In this document: positions 44,280 through 52,675 of the stretch, piece by piece | Numbering within the stretch: position 1 is the stretch's first letter | Layout: each line of letters starts with the position of its first letter | Assembly: GCA_963782345.1 (NCBI GenBank) | Contig: CAWAJF010000008.1 | Coordinates: 62,001-126,000 of the forward strand | Direction of reading: 5' to 3' | DNA: 64,000 bases | Source of the DNA: DASUPK01 sp963782345 | GTDB lineage: Bacteria > Actinomycetota > Thermoleophilia > Solirubrobacterales > 70-9 | The notes under the pieces: model-generated | The model's database searches: none | What the model saw: the letters and a program-made list of their open reading frames with translations, nothing else | Told to the model about the DNA's origin: nothing | Translations under genes and position numbers: made by a program

Positions 44280-44590
44280 GGTTGGTCCTGCTCCGAGCCC
44301 CTCACCGCCGATTCGGCTGCGGGGCAATACCGATTTACGGACACGATACGCGGTTTCCTGCACTCCGCAAGCCTGTAGTCTCAAGTCTGGCTTGAGAGTT
44401 CCTGCGGGGTGAGTCTAGTGTGGAGGTCGAGGTCTAGAGTTGGTTGAGACCCAGTAAATAGCCTGCAAATCGCGTATTTCCGAGGCGGCCCTTCCAGCCC
44501 TCGCTCGGGATGGCTTCCCGGCACGCAGAGCCCGAAATTGGGGTGCATGGCTCGTTGCAGACACCCTCCGGCGGGCCTCCCGCGCCGCTC
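44280..44590 (-). promoter_or_regulatory. ftsQ-ftsZ gap with a 19-bp dyad
   Basis: No gene is seen in 311 bp. The main feature is TCTCAAG-TCTGG-CTTGAGA (44379-44397), perfect 7-bp arms around 5 bp, about 100 bp upstream of the ftsZ ATG. This layout resembles operators of MerR/SoxR-type regulators. Further TTGAG- and CTAGA-type words lie close by (44410-44455). FtsZ is probably transcribed from here in addition to read-through from ftsQ. Confidence 0.45.
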
Positions 44591-45358
44591 TCAGCCGCCC
44601 GAAACGGGCCGATCGGGCACGCTGACATCGAGGTAGGACGGCGAGCCGCGCGCGTCGCCGGAGAGCACGGCGACGGCTGCCTCCCACTTGGCCTGGGCCC
44701 GCGCGCCGTCCCCGAAGCGAATCTCGGGGCCGTTGTGCAGGTCGACCACGACCCCACCTCGATTCTCGTCCCAGGTGGATGCGGTGATGCGGTTCCGGAG
44801 GGGCTCCGGAGTCGCCCCGAGGATCGCGGCCTGCGCGGTTGCGTCTTCGTCGAGGCGGACACCGTGCGCAGCCGCCCCCTCGATCCGCGGCAGCGCCTTC
44901 GCGTCGAAGTCCGCGCCCACCAGCAGGTAGCCGTCGGCCGATACCGCCGTCCGGCGCCCCGCGACCTTGATGAAGGCGACAGGGAGCCGTTCCGTGATCG
45001 TCACCTTCAGGCCATGGGGGAAGCTCGTGCTGGCTGCCACGGAGGCAACGGTGGGAAAGCGGGCGACGGCGTCATGGAGCTCACCGTCCTTGATGTGGAG
45101 GGTGGTCATGTCACCGGCCGCCCGCTCGACCGCCGACTTGATCTGGCGCTCGTTGGTGGTCGCTCCCTTGATCGTGACGTCCTGGATCGCAAACCAGGAG
45201 AGGTTCCGGAACCAGAGCATGTAGCCGCCGTAGAGGACAAGCAGAACGATGGCGGCCGCGAGCAGCCGGCGGCGGATGACCGCGCCCCTTGCGGCCGGTG
45301 CTCTCCTCGCGGGTACCCGGCGGGCGGGCCTGGTCTGGCCTACGGCTCGAGTTGCCAT
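44591..45358 (-). CDS. ftsQ: Cell division protein FtsQ (DivIB-like)
   Basis: A 255-residue bitopic protein: basic Ala/Arg-rich cytoplasmic tail (1-30), one membrane helix (about 33-50, LLAAAIVLLVLYGGYMLW), a POTRA domain (FAIQDVTIKGATTNERQIKS, about 58-77) and a beta domain (VASVAASTSFPHGLKVTITE; RLPVAF). It links FtsL-type proteins to the divisome. The ATG overlaps the end of murB by 19 bp. Confidence 0.9.
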   Translation of the reverse strand: MATRAVGQTRPARRVPARRAPAARGAVIRRRLLAAAIVLLVLYGGYMLWFRNLSWFAIQDVTIKGATTNERQIKSAVERAAGDMTTLHIKDGELHDAVARFPTVASVAASTSFPHGLKVTITERLPVAFIKVAGRRTAVSADGYLLVGADFDAKALPRIEGAAAHGVRLDEDATAQAAILGATPEPLRNRITASTWDENRGGVVVDLHNGPEIRFGDGARAQAKWEAAVAVLSGDARGSPSYLDVSVPDRPVSGG

Positions 45359-46257
45359 CCCTCCGGCCAGCTCACCTCCCCCAGGACCTGCACCTCGGGC
45401 TCCAGGACGACGCCGAAGCGATCGTGAACCCTGCGACGGGCCTCCGCCATCAGCTGGAGGATGTCCGCGGTGGTGGCGCCGCCGGTGTTCTCGACGAAGT
45501 TCGCGTGCTTCGGGGAGAGGCGGGCGCCTCCGATCTCGAGTCCCTGGCAGTCCGCCGCGTCGAGCAGCTGCCCCGCGGAGCGGCCGTCCGCCCGCGCGTC
45601 CTCGGGGTTCATGAAGGTCGAGCCGAAGGTCTTGATGCCCGATGGCTGGGCCTCCTTTCGCCTGCGCCGCATGTTCGCCATGGTGGCTTTCACGTCGGCC
45701 GGATTCGCCTCGGCGAGAGCGAAGGCGGCGAGCGCGACAACGTCGCGCTCGGCGAGGTTGGATCCCCGGTAGCGGAAGCCGAGGTCCTCGGGGCGGCGCT
45801 CCTCGGCTCCGCCCGGGGTGCAGACGGTGACCCGGTCCAGCACGCGCCCGAGCTCTCCGCCGTAAGCGTTTGCGTTCATCCGGACCGCCCCGCCGACGGT
45901 CCCGGGGATGTTCACTCCGAACTCCAGCCCCATGAGGCCCCAGCCGGCCGCCTTCGCCGCCGCCGAGGGCAGTCGGGCCCCGCCGCCGCAGACGATGCGG
46001 TTGCCGTCGCGCTCCACCCGAGTCAATCCTCCGGCGAGCTTCATCACCAGGCCGCGAAAGCCCTGATCGGAGACGAGCAGGTTCGATCCCGACCCGACGA
46101 CGCCCACCGGGAGCCCCTGCGCCTCGGCCCAGGCGAGCAGCTCGATCACGCGATCCTCGGTCTCCGGGCGGGCGAAGAAGTCCGCGGAGCCGCCGGCGCG
46201 CACCGTGGTGAGCCGCGAGAGTGGATAGTCGCGCTCGACGGCCTCCGGCGCGCTCAT
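45340..46257 (-). CDS. murB: UDP-N-acetylenolpyruvoylglucosamine reductase
   Basis: A 305-residue FAD enzyme making UDP-MurNAc. Motifs: LTTVRAGGSADFFARP (about 16-31), VVGSGSNLLVSDQGFRG (about 53-69), GLEFGVNIPGTVGGAVRMNA (about 110-129), GSTFMNPE with the catalytic Ser and KHANFVENTGGATTADI near the end. The ATG overlaps the murC stop (ATGA). Confidence 0.97.
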   Translation of the reverse strand: MSAPEAVERDYPLSRLTTVRAGGSADFFARPETEDRVIELLAWAEAQGLPVGVVGSGSNLLVSDQGFRGLVMKLAGGLTRVERDGNRIVCGGGARLPSAAAKAAGWGLMGLEFGVNIPGTVGGAVRMNANAYGGELGRVLDRVTVCTPGGAEERRPEDLGFRYRGSNLAERDVVALAAFALAEANPADVKATMANMRRRRKEAQPSGIKTFGSTFMNPEDARADGRSAGQLLDAADCQGLEIGGARLSPKHANFVENTGGATTADILQLMAEARRRVHDRFGVVLEPEVQVLGEVSWPEGWQLEP

Positions 46258-47660
46258 CGGCCCTCCGATCCGTCGACGAGAGCCTCGGCAAGCTTGTAGA
46301 CGTCCCCCGCCCCGATCGTGATCAGGACGTCTCCATCGGCGAGGCGCGGCCGCAGGGCCTGGGCCGCGAGCTCCGCCGTCGGCAGCCACCAGACGCGGCC
46401 TCCGCGAGCATGGTCTGCGGCTGCAGTCGCGACCATCATCCCGCTGACGCCGGCGAGGCGGCCGACCGGCTCCTCGCGGGCCGGGTAGACGTCGAGGACG
46501 GCCACCTCGTCCGCGGCCGCCAGGGCCGCGCCGAACTCCGTGGCGAGCGCCTTGGTCCGCGAATACAGATGCGGCTGGAAGGCGACGATCAGCCGCCGAG
46601 GTTCGAGGTCGCGGGCAGCCTCCAGGGTGGCCGCGACCTCTGTCGGGTGGTGGGCGTAGTCGTCGTAGATCCGGGCGCCGCGCGCCTCGCCCTTCAGCTC
46701 GAGTCGCCGGGCGACCCCGGGGAAGTCCGCGAGAGCCTTCGCGCATGCCTCTACGTCGGCGGAGGTGAGGGAAAGACCCCCCAGTGCCGCGAGCGCGTTG
46801 GCGACGTTGTGCCGCCCCGGCACTCGCAGGGACACCTCCGCGCCGATTCCTCCGCCGCGCGCTTGGAAGCGGGTGCCCCCGCTCGGCTCGGGGGCGAGGC
46901 CGGTGGCCAGCAGCTCGGCCTCCCGGGCCGGCTCTCCGGCCGGCGGCTCGAGAGCGAAGCGGACGATGCGCTGTCCCTCCCGGCCGGGCAGGCGGACGTC
47001 CGCGCCCGTCACCAGCGCGGCGGCCGGCGAGGCGAAGGCGGCGAACGCCTCGGAGAGCTCCGCGAGGGAGCTCCAGCGCGAGTGATGGTCGAGCTCGAGG
47101 TTGGTGATCACCGCCACCTCGGGCTGGAGCTTCAGGAAGCTGGCGTCGCTCTCGTCGGCCTCGGCGACGACCCACTCCCCCTCACCCCAGCCGGCGTTGG
47201 TGGGCTCGCCATCGGCGGCGGCCCCCGGGAGCTCGCCACCGAGGAAGAACGCCGGGTCCGCTCCGGTTGCCCGCAGCGCCCAGATGCACATCGCCGCGGT
47301 CGTGGTCTTGCCGTGGGTACCCGCGATCGCCAGGAGGCGGCGCCGAGAGCACAGCTCGGCGAGGAGCTCGCCGCGATGGATCACGTGCTGGCCGCGCTCG
47401 CGGGCGACCGCCAGCTCGGGGTTGTCCTCCGGGACGGCCGTCGAGACGATCACGTCCGCATCCGGGGGGACCTGGCCGGCGTCGTGGCCGAGATGGGGCG
47501 CGATGCCCTCCGATCGCAGCCGCTCCATATATGAGGACTCGGCGCGGTCCGAGCCGCTCACCTCCGCGCCCAGCCGGCGGCAGACCAGCGCGAGCCCGCT
47601 CATGCCGGCACCGCCGATCGCAACGAAGTGGAGCCGCCGGCCCTTCATCGCCTCAGGCAT
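46254..47660 (-). CDS. murC: UDP-N-acetylmuramate--L-alanine ligase
   Basis: A 468-residue Mur ligase adding L-Ala to UDP-MurNAc. LHFVAIGGAGMSGLALVCRR (about 10-29), the P-loop GTHGKTTTAAM (about 115-125), ITNLELDHHSRW and RIYDDYAHHPTEVAATL (about 329-345) are diagnostic. The ATG at 47660 overlaps the murG end by 8 bp; an ATG four codons in is also possible. Confidence 0.97.
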   Translation of the reverse strand: MPEAMKGRRLHFVAIGGAGMSGLALVCRRLGAEVSGSDRAESSYMERLRSEGIAPHLGHDAGQVPPDADVIVSTAVPEDNPELAVARERGQHVIHRGELLAELCSRRRLLAIAGTHGKTTTAAMCIWALRATGADPAFFLGGELPGAAADGEPTNAGWGEGEWVVAEADESDASFLKLQPEVAVITNLELDHHSRWSSLAELSEAFAAFASPAAALVTGADVRLPGREGQRIVRFALEPPAGEPAREAELLATGLAPEPSGGTRFQARGGGIGAEVSLRVPGRHNVANALAALGGLSLTSADVEACAKALADFPGVARRLELKGEARGARIYDDYAHHPTEVAATLEAARDLEPRRLIVAFQPHLYSRTKALATEFGAALAAADEVAVLDVYPAREEPVGRLAGVSGMMVATAAADHARGGRVWWLPTAELAAQALRPRLADGDVLITIGAGDVYKLAEALVDGSEGR

Positions 47661-48744
47661 GTATCGCCTCCAGTACCTCCCGGGCGATCCGCTGCGCCGC
47701 GTCTGGCTTCGCCAGGCGGCGTGCCGCGATCCCCATCTCGCGGAGCCGATCCTCGTCGCCGAGCAGGTCGGCGATCGTGGCGCTCAGTCGCTCCGGCGAC
47801 AGCTCGCGGTCTGGAATCACGACGGCCGCGCCGCCGTCGGCCATCCAGCGGGCGTTGGTGGTCTGGTGGTCGGCGGTTGCATGGGGATACGGAATCAGGA
47901 TGGCGGGACGGCCCACGGCCGCGATCTCCATCACGGAGCCCCCGGCGCGAGCGACCACCAGGTCGGCTGCGGCCAGGACGTCCCCGAGGTCGGGCTCGTA
48001 TTGCAGCAGCGTGTAGCGCTCGGGCCTCCCCTCCTCGTCCCAGCGGCGGCGCAGCTCGGCGTAGTCGCGGCGCCCGACGACGTGCAGGACCCAGGGCTGC
48101 CCGACGTGGTCGCCGGGCAGGCGCGGGAATGCGTCGAAGGCGGCCAGGTTGATGGAGCGCGCGCCGAGGCTGCCGCCCACGACGGTGACGCAGTCGGCGG
48201 GCCCCGGGATCCCGAAGCGGCGGCGGGCGACGGTTGCCTCCGCCTCCAGGACCGGCCGGGGCACCGGCCTCCCGGTCACCACGTACGGATCACCGTCACG
48301 CCCTGGGATCGGGAAGGCCAGGCAGATCCGCTCCGCCCGGGGGGCGAGCATCCGGTTGGCGAGGCCGAGGTGGCTGTCGGCCTCGGTGAGGACCAGCGGG
48401 AGGCCCATCCTGATCGCGGCCAGGCCGGCCGGCCCGGCGACGTAGCCGCCGCCACCGAGGACCACCTCGGCGCGGCGCCTCTCCAGCGCGCGGCGGGCGG
48501 CACCGACGGCACGGCCCGCGCGGACGGCCGCGGCAGCCGCCTTCAAGGGGTTTCGGCGGTCCAGGCCGCTGACGCGCAGGTAGTCGATCTCGTACCCGGC
48601 CGCGGGGACGAGATCCGCCTCGGCTCGCTCGCGCGTTCCGAGGAAGCTGACCTCGGCGCCCTCAGCCCGAAGCGCGTCGGCGACGGCGATCGCCGGCACG
48701 ACGTGTCCCGCCGTGCCTCCGGCCGCTATCACGACTCGTGCCAC
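47653..48744 (-). CDS. murG: UDP-N-acetylglucosamine--MurNAc-pentapeptide transferase
   Basis: A 363-residue peripheral GT-B glycosyltransferase converting lipid I to lipid II. IAAGGTAGHVVPAIAVADAL (about 6-25) carries the N-terminal G-loop, VLGGGGYVAGPAGLAA (about 93-108) the second, and VVARAGGSVMEIAAVGRPAI (about 262-281) the donor site. The GTG at 48744 lies 83 nt inside the end of ftsW, an unusually long overlap. Confidence 0.96.
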   Translation of the reverse strand: MARVVIAAGGTAGHVVPAIAVADALRAEGAEVSFLGTRERAEADLVPAAGYEIDYLRVSGLDRRNPLKAAAAAVRAGRAVGAARRALERRRAEVVLGGGGYVAGPAGLAAIRMGLPLVLTEADSHLGLANRMLAPRAERICLAFPIPGRDGDPYVVTGRPVPRPVLEAEATVARRRFGIPGPADCVTVVGGSLGARSINLAAFDAFPRLPGDHVGQPWVLHVVGRRDYAELRRRWDEEGRPERYTLLQYEPDLGDVLAAADLVVARAGGSVMEIAAVGRPAILIPYPHATADHQTTNARWMADGGAAVVIPDRELSPERLSATIADLLGDEDRLREMGIAARRLAKPDAAQRIAREVLEAIHA

Positions 48745-49966
48745 TCGCTGAGCGCTTTCTTCTGGTGTTGTTTCCGCCCTCGACGACGCGCAGTCTCGCA
48801 GGGCGCGCGGAGCTGCCGCGGCCGGAGCCGCTGCGCGCCGCCGCCTTGGCGGGTCGCCGGGCGACGTTCAGGATCAGGCCGGCTGCCGCCAGCGTGATCA
48901 CGAGACTGGTCCCTCCATATGAGACGAATGGAAGAGGTACTCCGGTGAGCGGCGCGAGCCCGAGCACCGCGAAGAGGTTGAGGGCCGCCTGGGCCATGAT
49001 CAGCGAGGTGAGCCCCGCCGCGAGCAGCTTGCTGAAGCGATCCCGGGCACGATGCGCCGCCCGCAGGCCGGCGTAGCCGAACATCCCGAAGAGGCCGACC
49101 AGCACGAACATCCCGACGAGCCCGAGCTCCTCGCCGATCACCGCCGCGATCATGTCGGTGTGCGCCTCGGGCAGATAGGAGGCCTTCTGCACGCTCTGTC
49201 CGAGACCGACTCCGGTGAGCCCGCCGGAGCCCACCGCGAGGGTGGCCTGCTTCGCCTGGAACCCGGCGCCGGTCGTGTCGCTGCCGGGATGGAGGAAGGC
49301 GGTAAGGCGGGCCTCCTGGTAGGGCTGCATCGCGATCATGACGATCGCGACGAGGGCGATCACGGCGCCGACGGGCGCCAGCGTCCGCGGCTTGACCCCA
49401 GCGAGGAAGAGGACGCAGCAGACGGCGAAGGAGACGACGATCGCGGTGCCGAGGTCCGGCTCCTTGGCGATCAGCAGCACGGAAAGCCCGACCATCAAGA
49501 GGTACGGCCCGAGTCCGGCGAGCGTCCGGACCCGCTTCGGCTCCGCGGAGAGCAGGTGAGCGCCGTAGAGGATCAGCGCGACCTTGGCCAGCTCGGAGGG
49601 CTGGAACTGCACCAAGCCACCGCCGATCCAGCGCTGCGCGCCGTTCACCGTCGTCCCGACGCCGGGCAGGAGCACCGCGAAGAGCAGGAACATCGACCCG
49701 AGCACGATCATCGGCGTGAGCGCCCTGACGGCGGCGACCCCTCGCACGGAGGCGATCCTCATCGCGAACAGGCCGATCGCGCCGAAGATCAGGGTTCGCT
49801 CGAGGTAGTAGAAGCCGCTGCCGCCGCTGCTGAGCAGCGAGCGCGCGGAACTGGCGCTGAAGACCATCACGGCGCCGAAGGCGAGGAGGCACAGGGTCGC
49901 GGTGAGGAGCAGGGAGTACTCCATCGGCGGCGGAGCCGGCTTGCGCCCCTTTGCCGTTGCGGTCAC
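48662..49966 (-). CDS. ftsW: FtsW-type lipid II polymerase (SEDS family)
   Basis: A 434-residue, ten-helix SEDS glycosyltransferase working with FtsI. KVALILYGAHLL, KEPDLGTAIVV (conserved loop), GLGQSVQKASYLPEAHTDMI with the catalytic Asp-loop region, and PLPFVSYGGTSLV (about 361-373) are diagnostic. The last ~50 residues form an Arg/Ser/Gly-rich cytoplasmic tail, partly encoded by DNA shared with the start of murG. The GTG start overlaps the murD stop (GTGA). Confidence 0.96.
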   Translation of the reverse strand: MTATAKGRKPAPPPMEYSLLLTATLCLLAFGAVMVFSASSARSLLSSGGSGFYYLERTLIFGAIGLFAMRIASVRGVAAVRALTPMIVLGSMFLLFAVLLPGVGTTVNGAQRWIGGGLVQFQPSELAKVALILYGAHLLSAEPKRVRTLAGLGPYLLMVGLSVLLIAKEPDLGTAIVVSFAVCCVLFLAGVKPRTLAPVGAVIALVAIVMIAMQPYQEARLTAFLHPGSDTTGAGFQAKQATLAVGSGGLTGVGLGQSVQKASYLPEAHTDMIAAVIGEELGLVGMFVLVGLFGMFGYAGLRAAHRARDRFSKLLAAGLTSLIMAQAALNLFAVLGLAPLTGVPLPFVSYGGTSLVITLAAAGLILNVARRPAKAAARSGSGRGSSARPARLRVVEGGNNTRRKRSASGTSRDSGRRHGGTRRAGDRRRRRASG

Positions 49967-51360
49967 GAGAGCTCCTCCACCAGCTCGCGGAAGCGGTCGC
50001 CGCGCGCCTCGAAGTCCTTGAAGGCGTCGAAGCTGGCGCAGGCCGGGGAGAGGAGCACGACCTCCCCGGGCTTGGCCTCGGCGGCCGCGGCCTCGAGGGC
50101 TCGCTCCAGCGTGCCCCGGTCGGAGGTCTCGACGCCGGCCTCGGCGGCGGGCGCCAGCTCCGTGGCCATCCGCTCCGCGGCCTCGCCGATCAGATAGACG
50201 GCGGCGCAGCGCTCCCTGACGGCCTCCGCGAGGGGCGCGAAGCTCTCCTGCTTCGGGCGGCCGCCCGCGATCAGCCGCACGCCGCCGTCGAAGGCGCGGA
50301 TTCCCGCCAGCGCCGAGGCGACGTTCGTCGCCTTGGAGTCGTTGACGTAGAGGACGCCATCCAGCTCCCTGACCCGCTCGAGGCGGTGGCGCACGCCCGC
50401 GAAGGTCCGCATGCCCTCGGCCACCGCGTCGCGCGGCAGCCCGGAGGCGAGCGCCGCAGCGGCGGCGGCCATCGCGTTCTCCACGTTGTGCGCGCCGAGG
50501 AGCTGGAGCTCATCCGCGCGCAGCAGGGGCTCGTCGGCGGCGAAGATCACGCCATCGCGCATGCTGAGCTCGCAGTCGGGGTCGGCGGAGCCTGATCCGG
50601 CGGTGTTTGTGGCCGGCGTTGATGGTGGACAGAAGCGAATGCGCCGGGCGCAGCCGCCGAGGTCGCGCCCCTCCAGCTCCGGCGTCTGCCCGTTGTAGAC
50701 GGCGGAGTCGTCGTTGCCCTGGTTGGCGAAGACCCTGAGCTTCGCCGCCAGGTACTCCTCGAGCGTGCCGTGGCGGTCGAGGTGGTCCGGCGCGAGGTTG
50801 ATGAAGACCGCGCACTCGGGTGAGAAGTAGTTGATGTCCTCGAGCTGGAAGCTCGAGGACTCGCAGACCACGGTCGCGTCCGGGTCGATCGCGCCGGCGA
50901 GCGAGGCGAGCGGCGTGCCCACGTTGCCGGCGACGGCGACCGGGCGGCCGGCGGTCCGGTAGACGTGACCGATCAGCTCCGTCGTCGTGGTCTTGCCGTT
51001 GGTGCCGGTGACGGCGCAGAACGCGTTCGGGATCAGCCGCCAGGCGAGCTCGAGCTCGCCGGTGACCTCGATGCCCCGAGCCCGCGCCCCCTGGACGACG
51101 ACGGCATCCTGAGGCACACCGGGGCTCTTCACCACCGTTCGGGCACGATCGAGTTGCCGTGTTCCGTCCACGCCCAAACTGACTTCGACGCCTGAGGCCT
51201 CGAGCCCTGCCGCCTCCTCGGGGGTACCCGAATCGACGCCGACCACGGCCTCGCCACGCTCGGCCAGCGCGCTGGCGATGGCCGCGCCCGAGCGAGCCAG
51301 GCCCACCACCAGGAAGGGCCCTTTGGGCAGCGGAGGACGCGGCTTCTCGCCTGAGTTCAC
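49963..51360 (-). CDS. murD: UDP-N-acetylmuramoyl-L-alanine--D-glutamate ligase
   Basis: A 465-residue Mur ligase adding D-Glu. FLVVGLARSGAAIASALAER (about 16-35), VTGTNGKTTTTELIGHVYR (P-loop, about 115-133), SSFQLEDINYFSPECAVFIN, NLAPDHLDRHGTLEEYLAAK (about 188-207) and VLLSPACASFDAFKDFEARG near the end are diagnostic. GTG start. It heads murD-ftsW-murG-murC-murB-ftsQ, separated from mraY by 337 bp. Confidence 0.97.
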   Translation of the reverse strand: MNSGEKPRPPLPKGPFLVVGLARSGAAIASALAERGEAVVGVDSGTPEEAAGLEASGVEVSLGVDGTRQLDRARTVVKSPGVPQDAVVVQGARARGIEVTGELELAWRLIPNAFCAVTGTNGKTTTTELIGHVYRTAGRPVAVAGNVGTPLASLAGAIDPDATVVCESSSFQLEDINYFSPECAVFINLAPDHLDRHGTLEEYLAAKLRVFANQGNDDSAVYNGQTPELEGRDLGGCARRIRFCPPSTPATNTAGSGSADPDCELSMRDGVIFAADEPLLRADELQLLGAHNVENAMAAAAAALASGLPRDAVAEGMRTFAGVRHRLERVRELDGVLYVNDSKATNVASALAGIRAFDGGVRLIAGGRPKQESFAPLAEAVRERCAAVYLIGEAAERMATELAPAAEAGVETSDRGTLERALEAAAAEAKPGEVVLLSPACASFDAFKDFEARGDRFRELVEELS

Positions 51361-51455
51361 ATAACCATGTTCGCCCCCGGCGCCTCACTCCCTGCGTGCC
51401 CAGGCGCGCCTGAAGGTCTTTGGCGACGGTGGATCCTCGGCGCGCGCAATCCGGC

Positions 51456-51599
51456 ATGTGGGTGCCGACCTACTACGTGATGGCCCGCTGCAAGGCAAAG
51501 GCCTGGACGACCACCGAGGTGACGACCTTCTACAGCGGCGAGGTCCTCAGGGCGACCTCAACCGAGAGGTGCAAGAAGAAGGGATCCAAGAAGAAGTAG
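51456..51599 (+). pseudogene. Possible 3' remnant of a secreted-protein gene in the murD-mraY gap
   Basis: A 47-codon plus-strand frame (MWVPTYYVMARCKAKAWTTT start, Lys-rich end CKKKGSKKK) occupies part of the 337-bp gap that splits the otherwise compact dcw cluster. It has two cysteines and no ribosome binding site, and looks like the tail of a longer secreted or surface protein. The rest of the gap (51361-51455 and 51600-51697) shows nothing I can name. Confidence 0.3.
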
Positions 51600-51697
51600 C
51601 TCTTTGAATCCCCTTTTCCGTGAACGCGGGTGTCCCGGCTGCTGGGCCGTCTTGGTCGACGGGCAGTAGCCGGGCTCATCCGTCTCGTCACCTCGTC

Positions 51698-52675
51698 CTA
51701 CGTCCCGATCGACTGCTGGTAGAGCGTGAAGCCGATCCCCGAGCAGACCGCCGCGATGATCCAGAAGCGGAGCATGATCTTCGTCTCCGACCAGGCCATC
51801 AGCTCGAAGTGATGGTGGACCGGGGCCATCAGCAGGACCCGGCGCCGGAACATCTTGAAGGTCGCCACCTGGAGGGCCACCGAGAGCGCCTCGATCACGA
51901 AGATCCCGCCGGTGATGATCAGCAGAATCTCGGTCTGCGTCATCACCGCCAGCGCGCCGATCGCGCCGCCCAGGCCGAGCGAGCCCGTGTCCCCCATGAA
52001 GATCGACGCCGGAAAGGCGTTGAACCAGAGGAAGCCGATGCACCCGCCCACCAGGCAGGCGGAGACCAGCGAGAGGCTGTGCTCGCCGGTGGTGATGAAC
52101 GTGATCGCCGTGTAGGCGAGCAGCACGATCGCGCAGCACCCGGCGGCCAGCCCGTCGAGCCCGTCGGTGAGGTTGACCGCGTTGCTCGAACCCGCGATCA
52201 CCAGGAAGATCATCAGCGGGTAGACGGCGTCCGGGATGTCGAGTGAGGCGTGGGAGATGCGCAGCTCGAGGCTCGAGTCGAGGCCGACCGTGTGGCGAGC
52301 GACGTACCAGAGCCCCAGGGCCAGGCCGAGCTGCATGAGCAGCTTGTAACGAGCGGACAGCCCGAGCGAGCGGCGCCGGGTGATCTTCAGGTAGTCGTCG
52401 ATGAAGCCGATCGCGGCGCAGCCGATCGCCACGCCGAAGACGGCGAGGCTCTGGGTGTCGCGGTCCGAGAGCACCAGATAGGGGATCGCCACGGCGGTGA
52501 AGATCAGCAGGCCGCCCATCGTCGGGGTGCCGGCCTTCTCGTGGTGCTCCTCGGGCCCCTCCTCGCGGATCTGCTGGCCGAACTCCCGAAGCCGGAGGTA
52601 CTCGATGAACTTCGGGCCCAGGAAGATGCAGAGCAGCATCGTGGCCATGCCGGCGATGAGGATCTCTCCGAGCAT
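51698..52675 (-). CDS. mraY: Phospho-N-acetylmuramoyl-pentapeptide transferase
   Basis: A 325-residue, ten-helix enzyme placing phospho-MurNAc-pentapeptide on undecaprenyl phosphate (lipid I). HHEKAGTPTMGGLLIFTAVA (about 44-63), GFIDDYLKITRRRSLGLSAR (about 90-109, with the Asp-Asp pair), SSNAVNLTDGLDGLAAG and LLMAPVHHHFELMAWSETKI (about 278-297) are diagnostic. The ATG abuts the murF stop. Confidence 0.97.
   Translation of the reverse strand: MLGEILIAGMATMLLCIFLGPKFIEYLRLREFGQQIREEGPEEHHEKAGTPTMGGLLIFTAVAIPYLVLSDRDTQSLAVFGVAIGCAAIGFIDDYLKITRRRSLGLSARYKLLMQLGLALGLWYVARHTVGLDSSLELRISHASLDIPDAVYPLMIFLVIAGSSNAVNLTDGLDGLAAGCCAIVLLAYTAITFITTGEHSLSLVSACLVGGCIGFLWFNAFPASIFMGDTGSLGLGGAIGALAVMTQTEILLIITGGIFVIEALSVALQVATFKMFRRRVLLMAPVHHHFELMAWSETKIMLRFWIIAAVCSGIGFTLYQQSIGT

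Noticed and set aside
46073..46090. GGTTCGATCCC looks like a tRNA T-loop.
   Set aside because: It lies inside murB and no acceptor, D or anticodon stems surround it. No tRNA gene was recognised anywhere.
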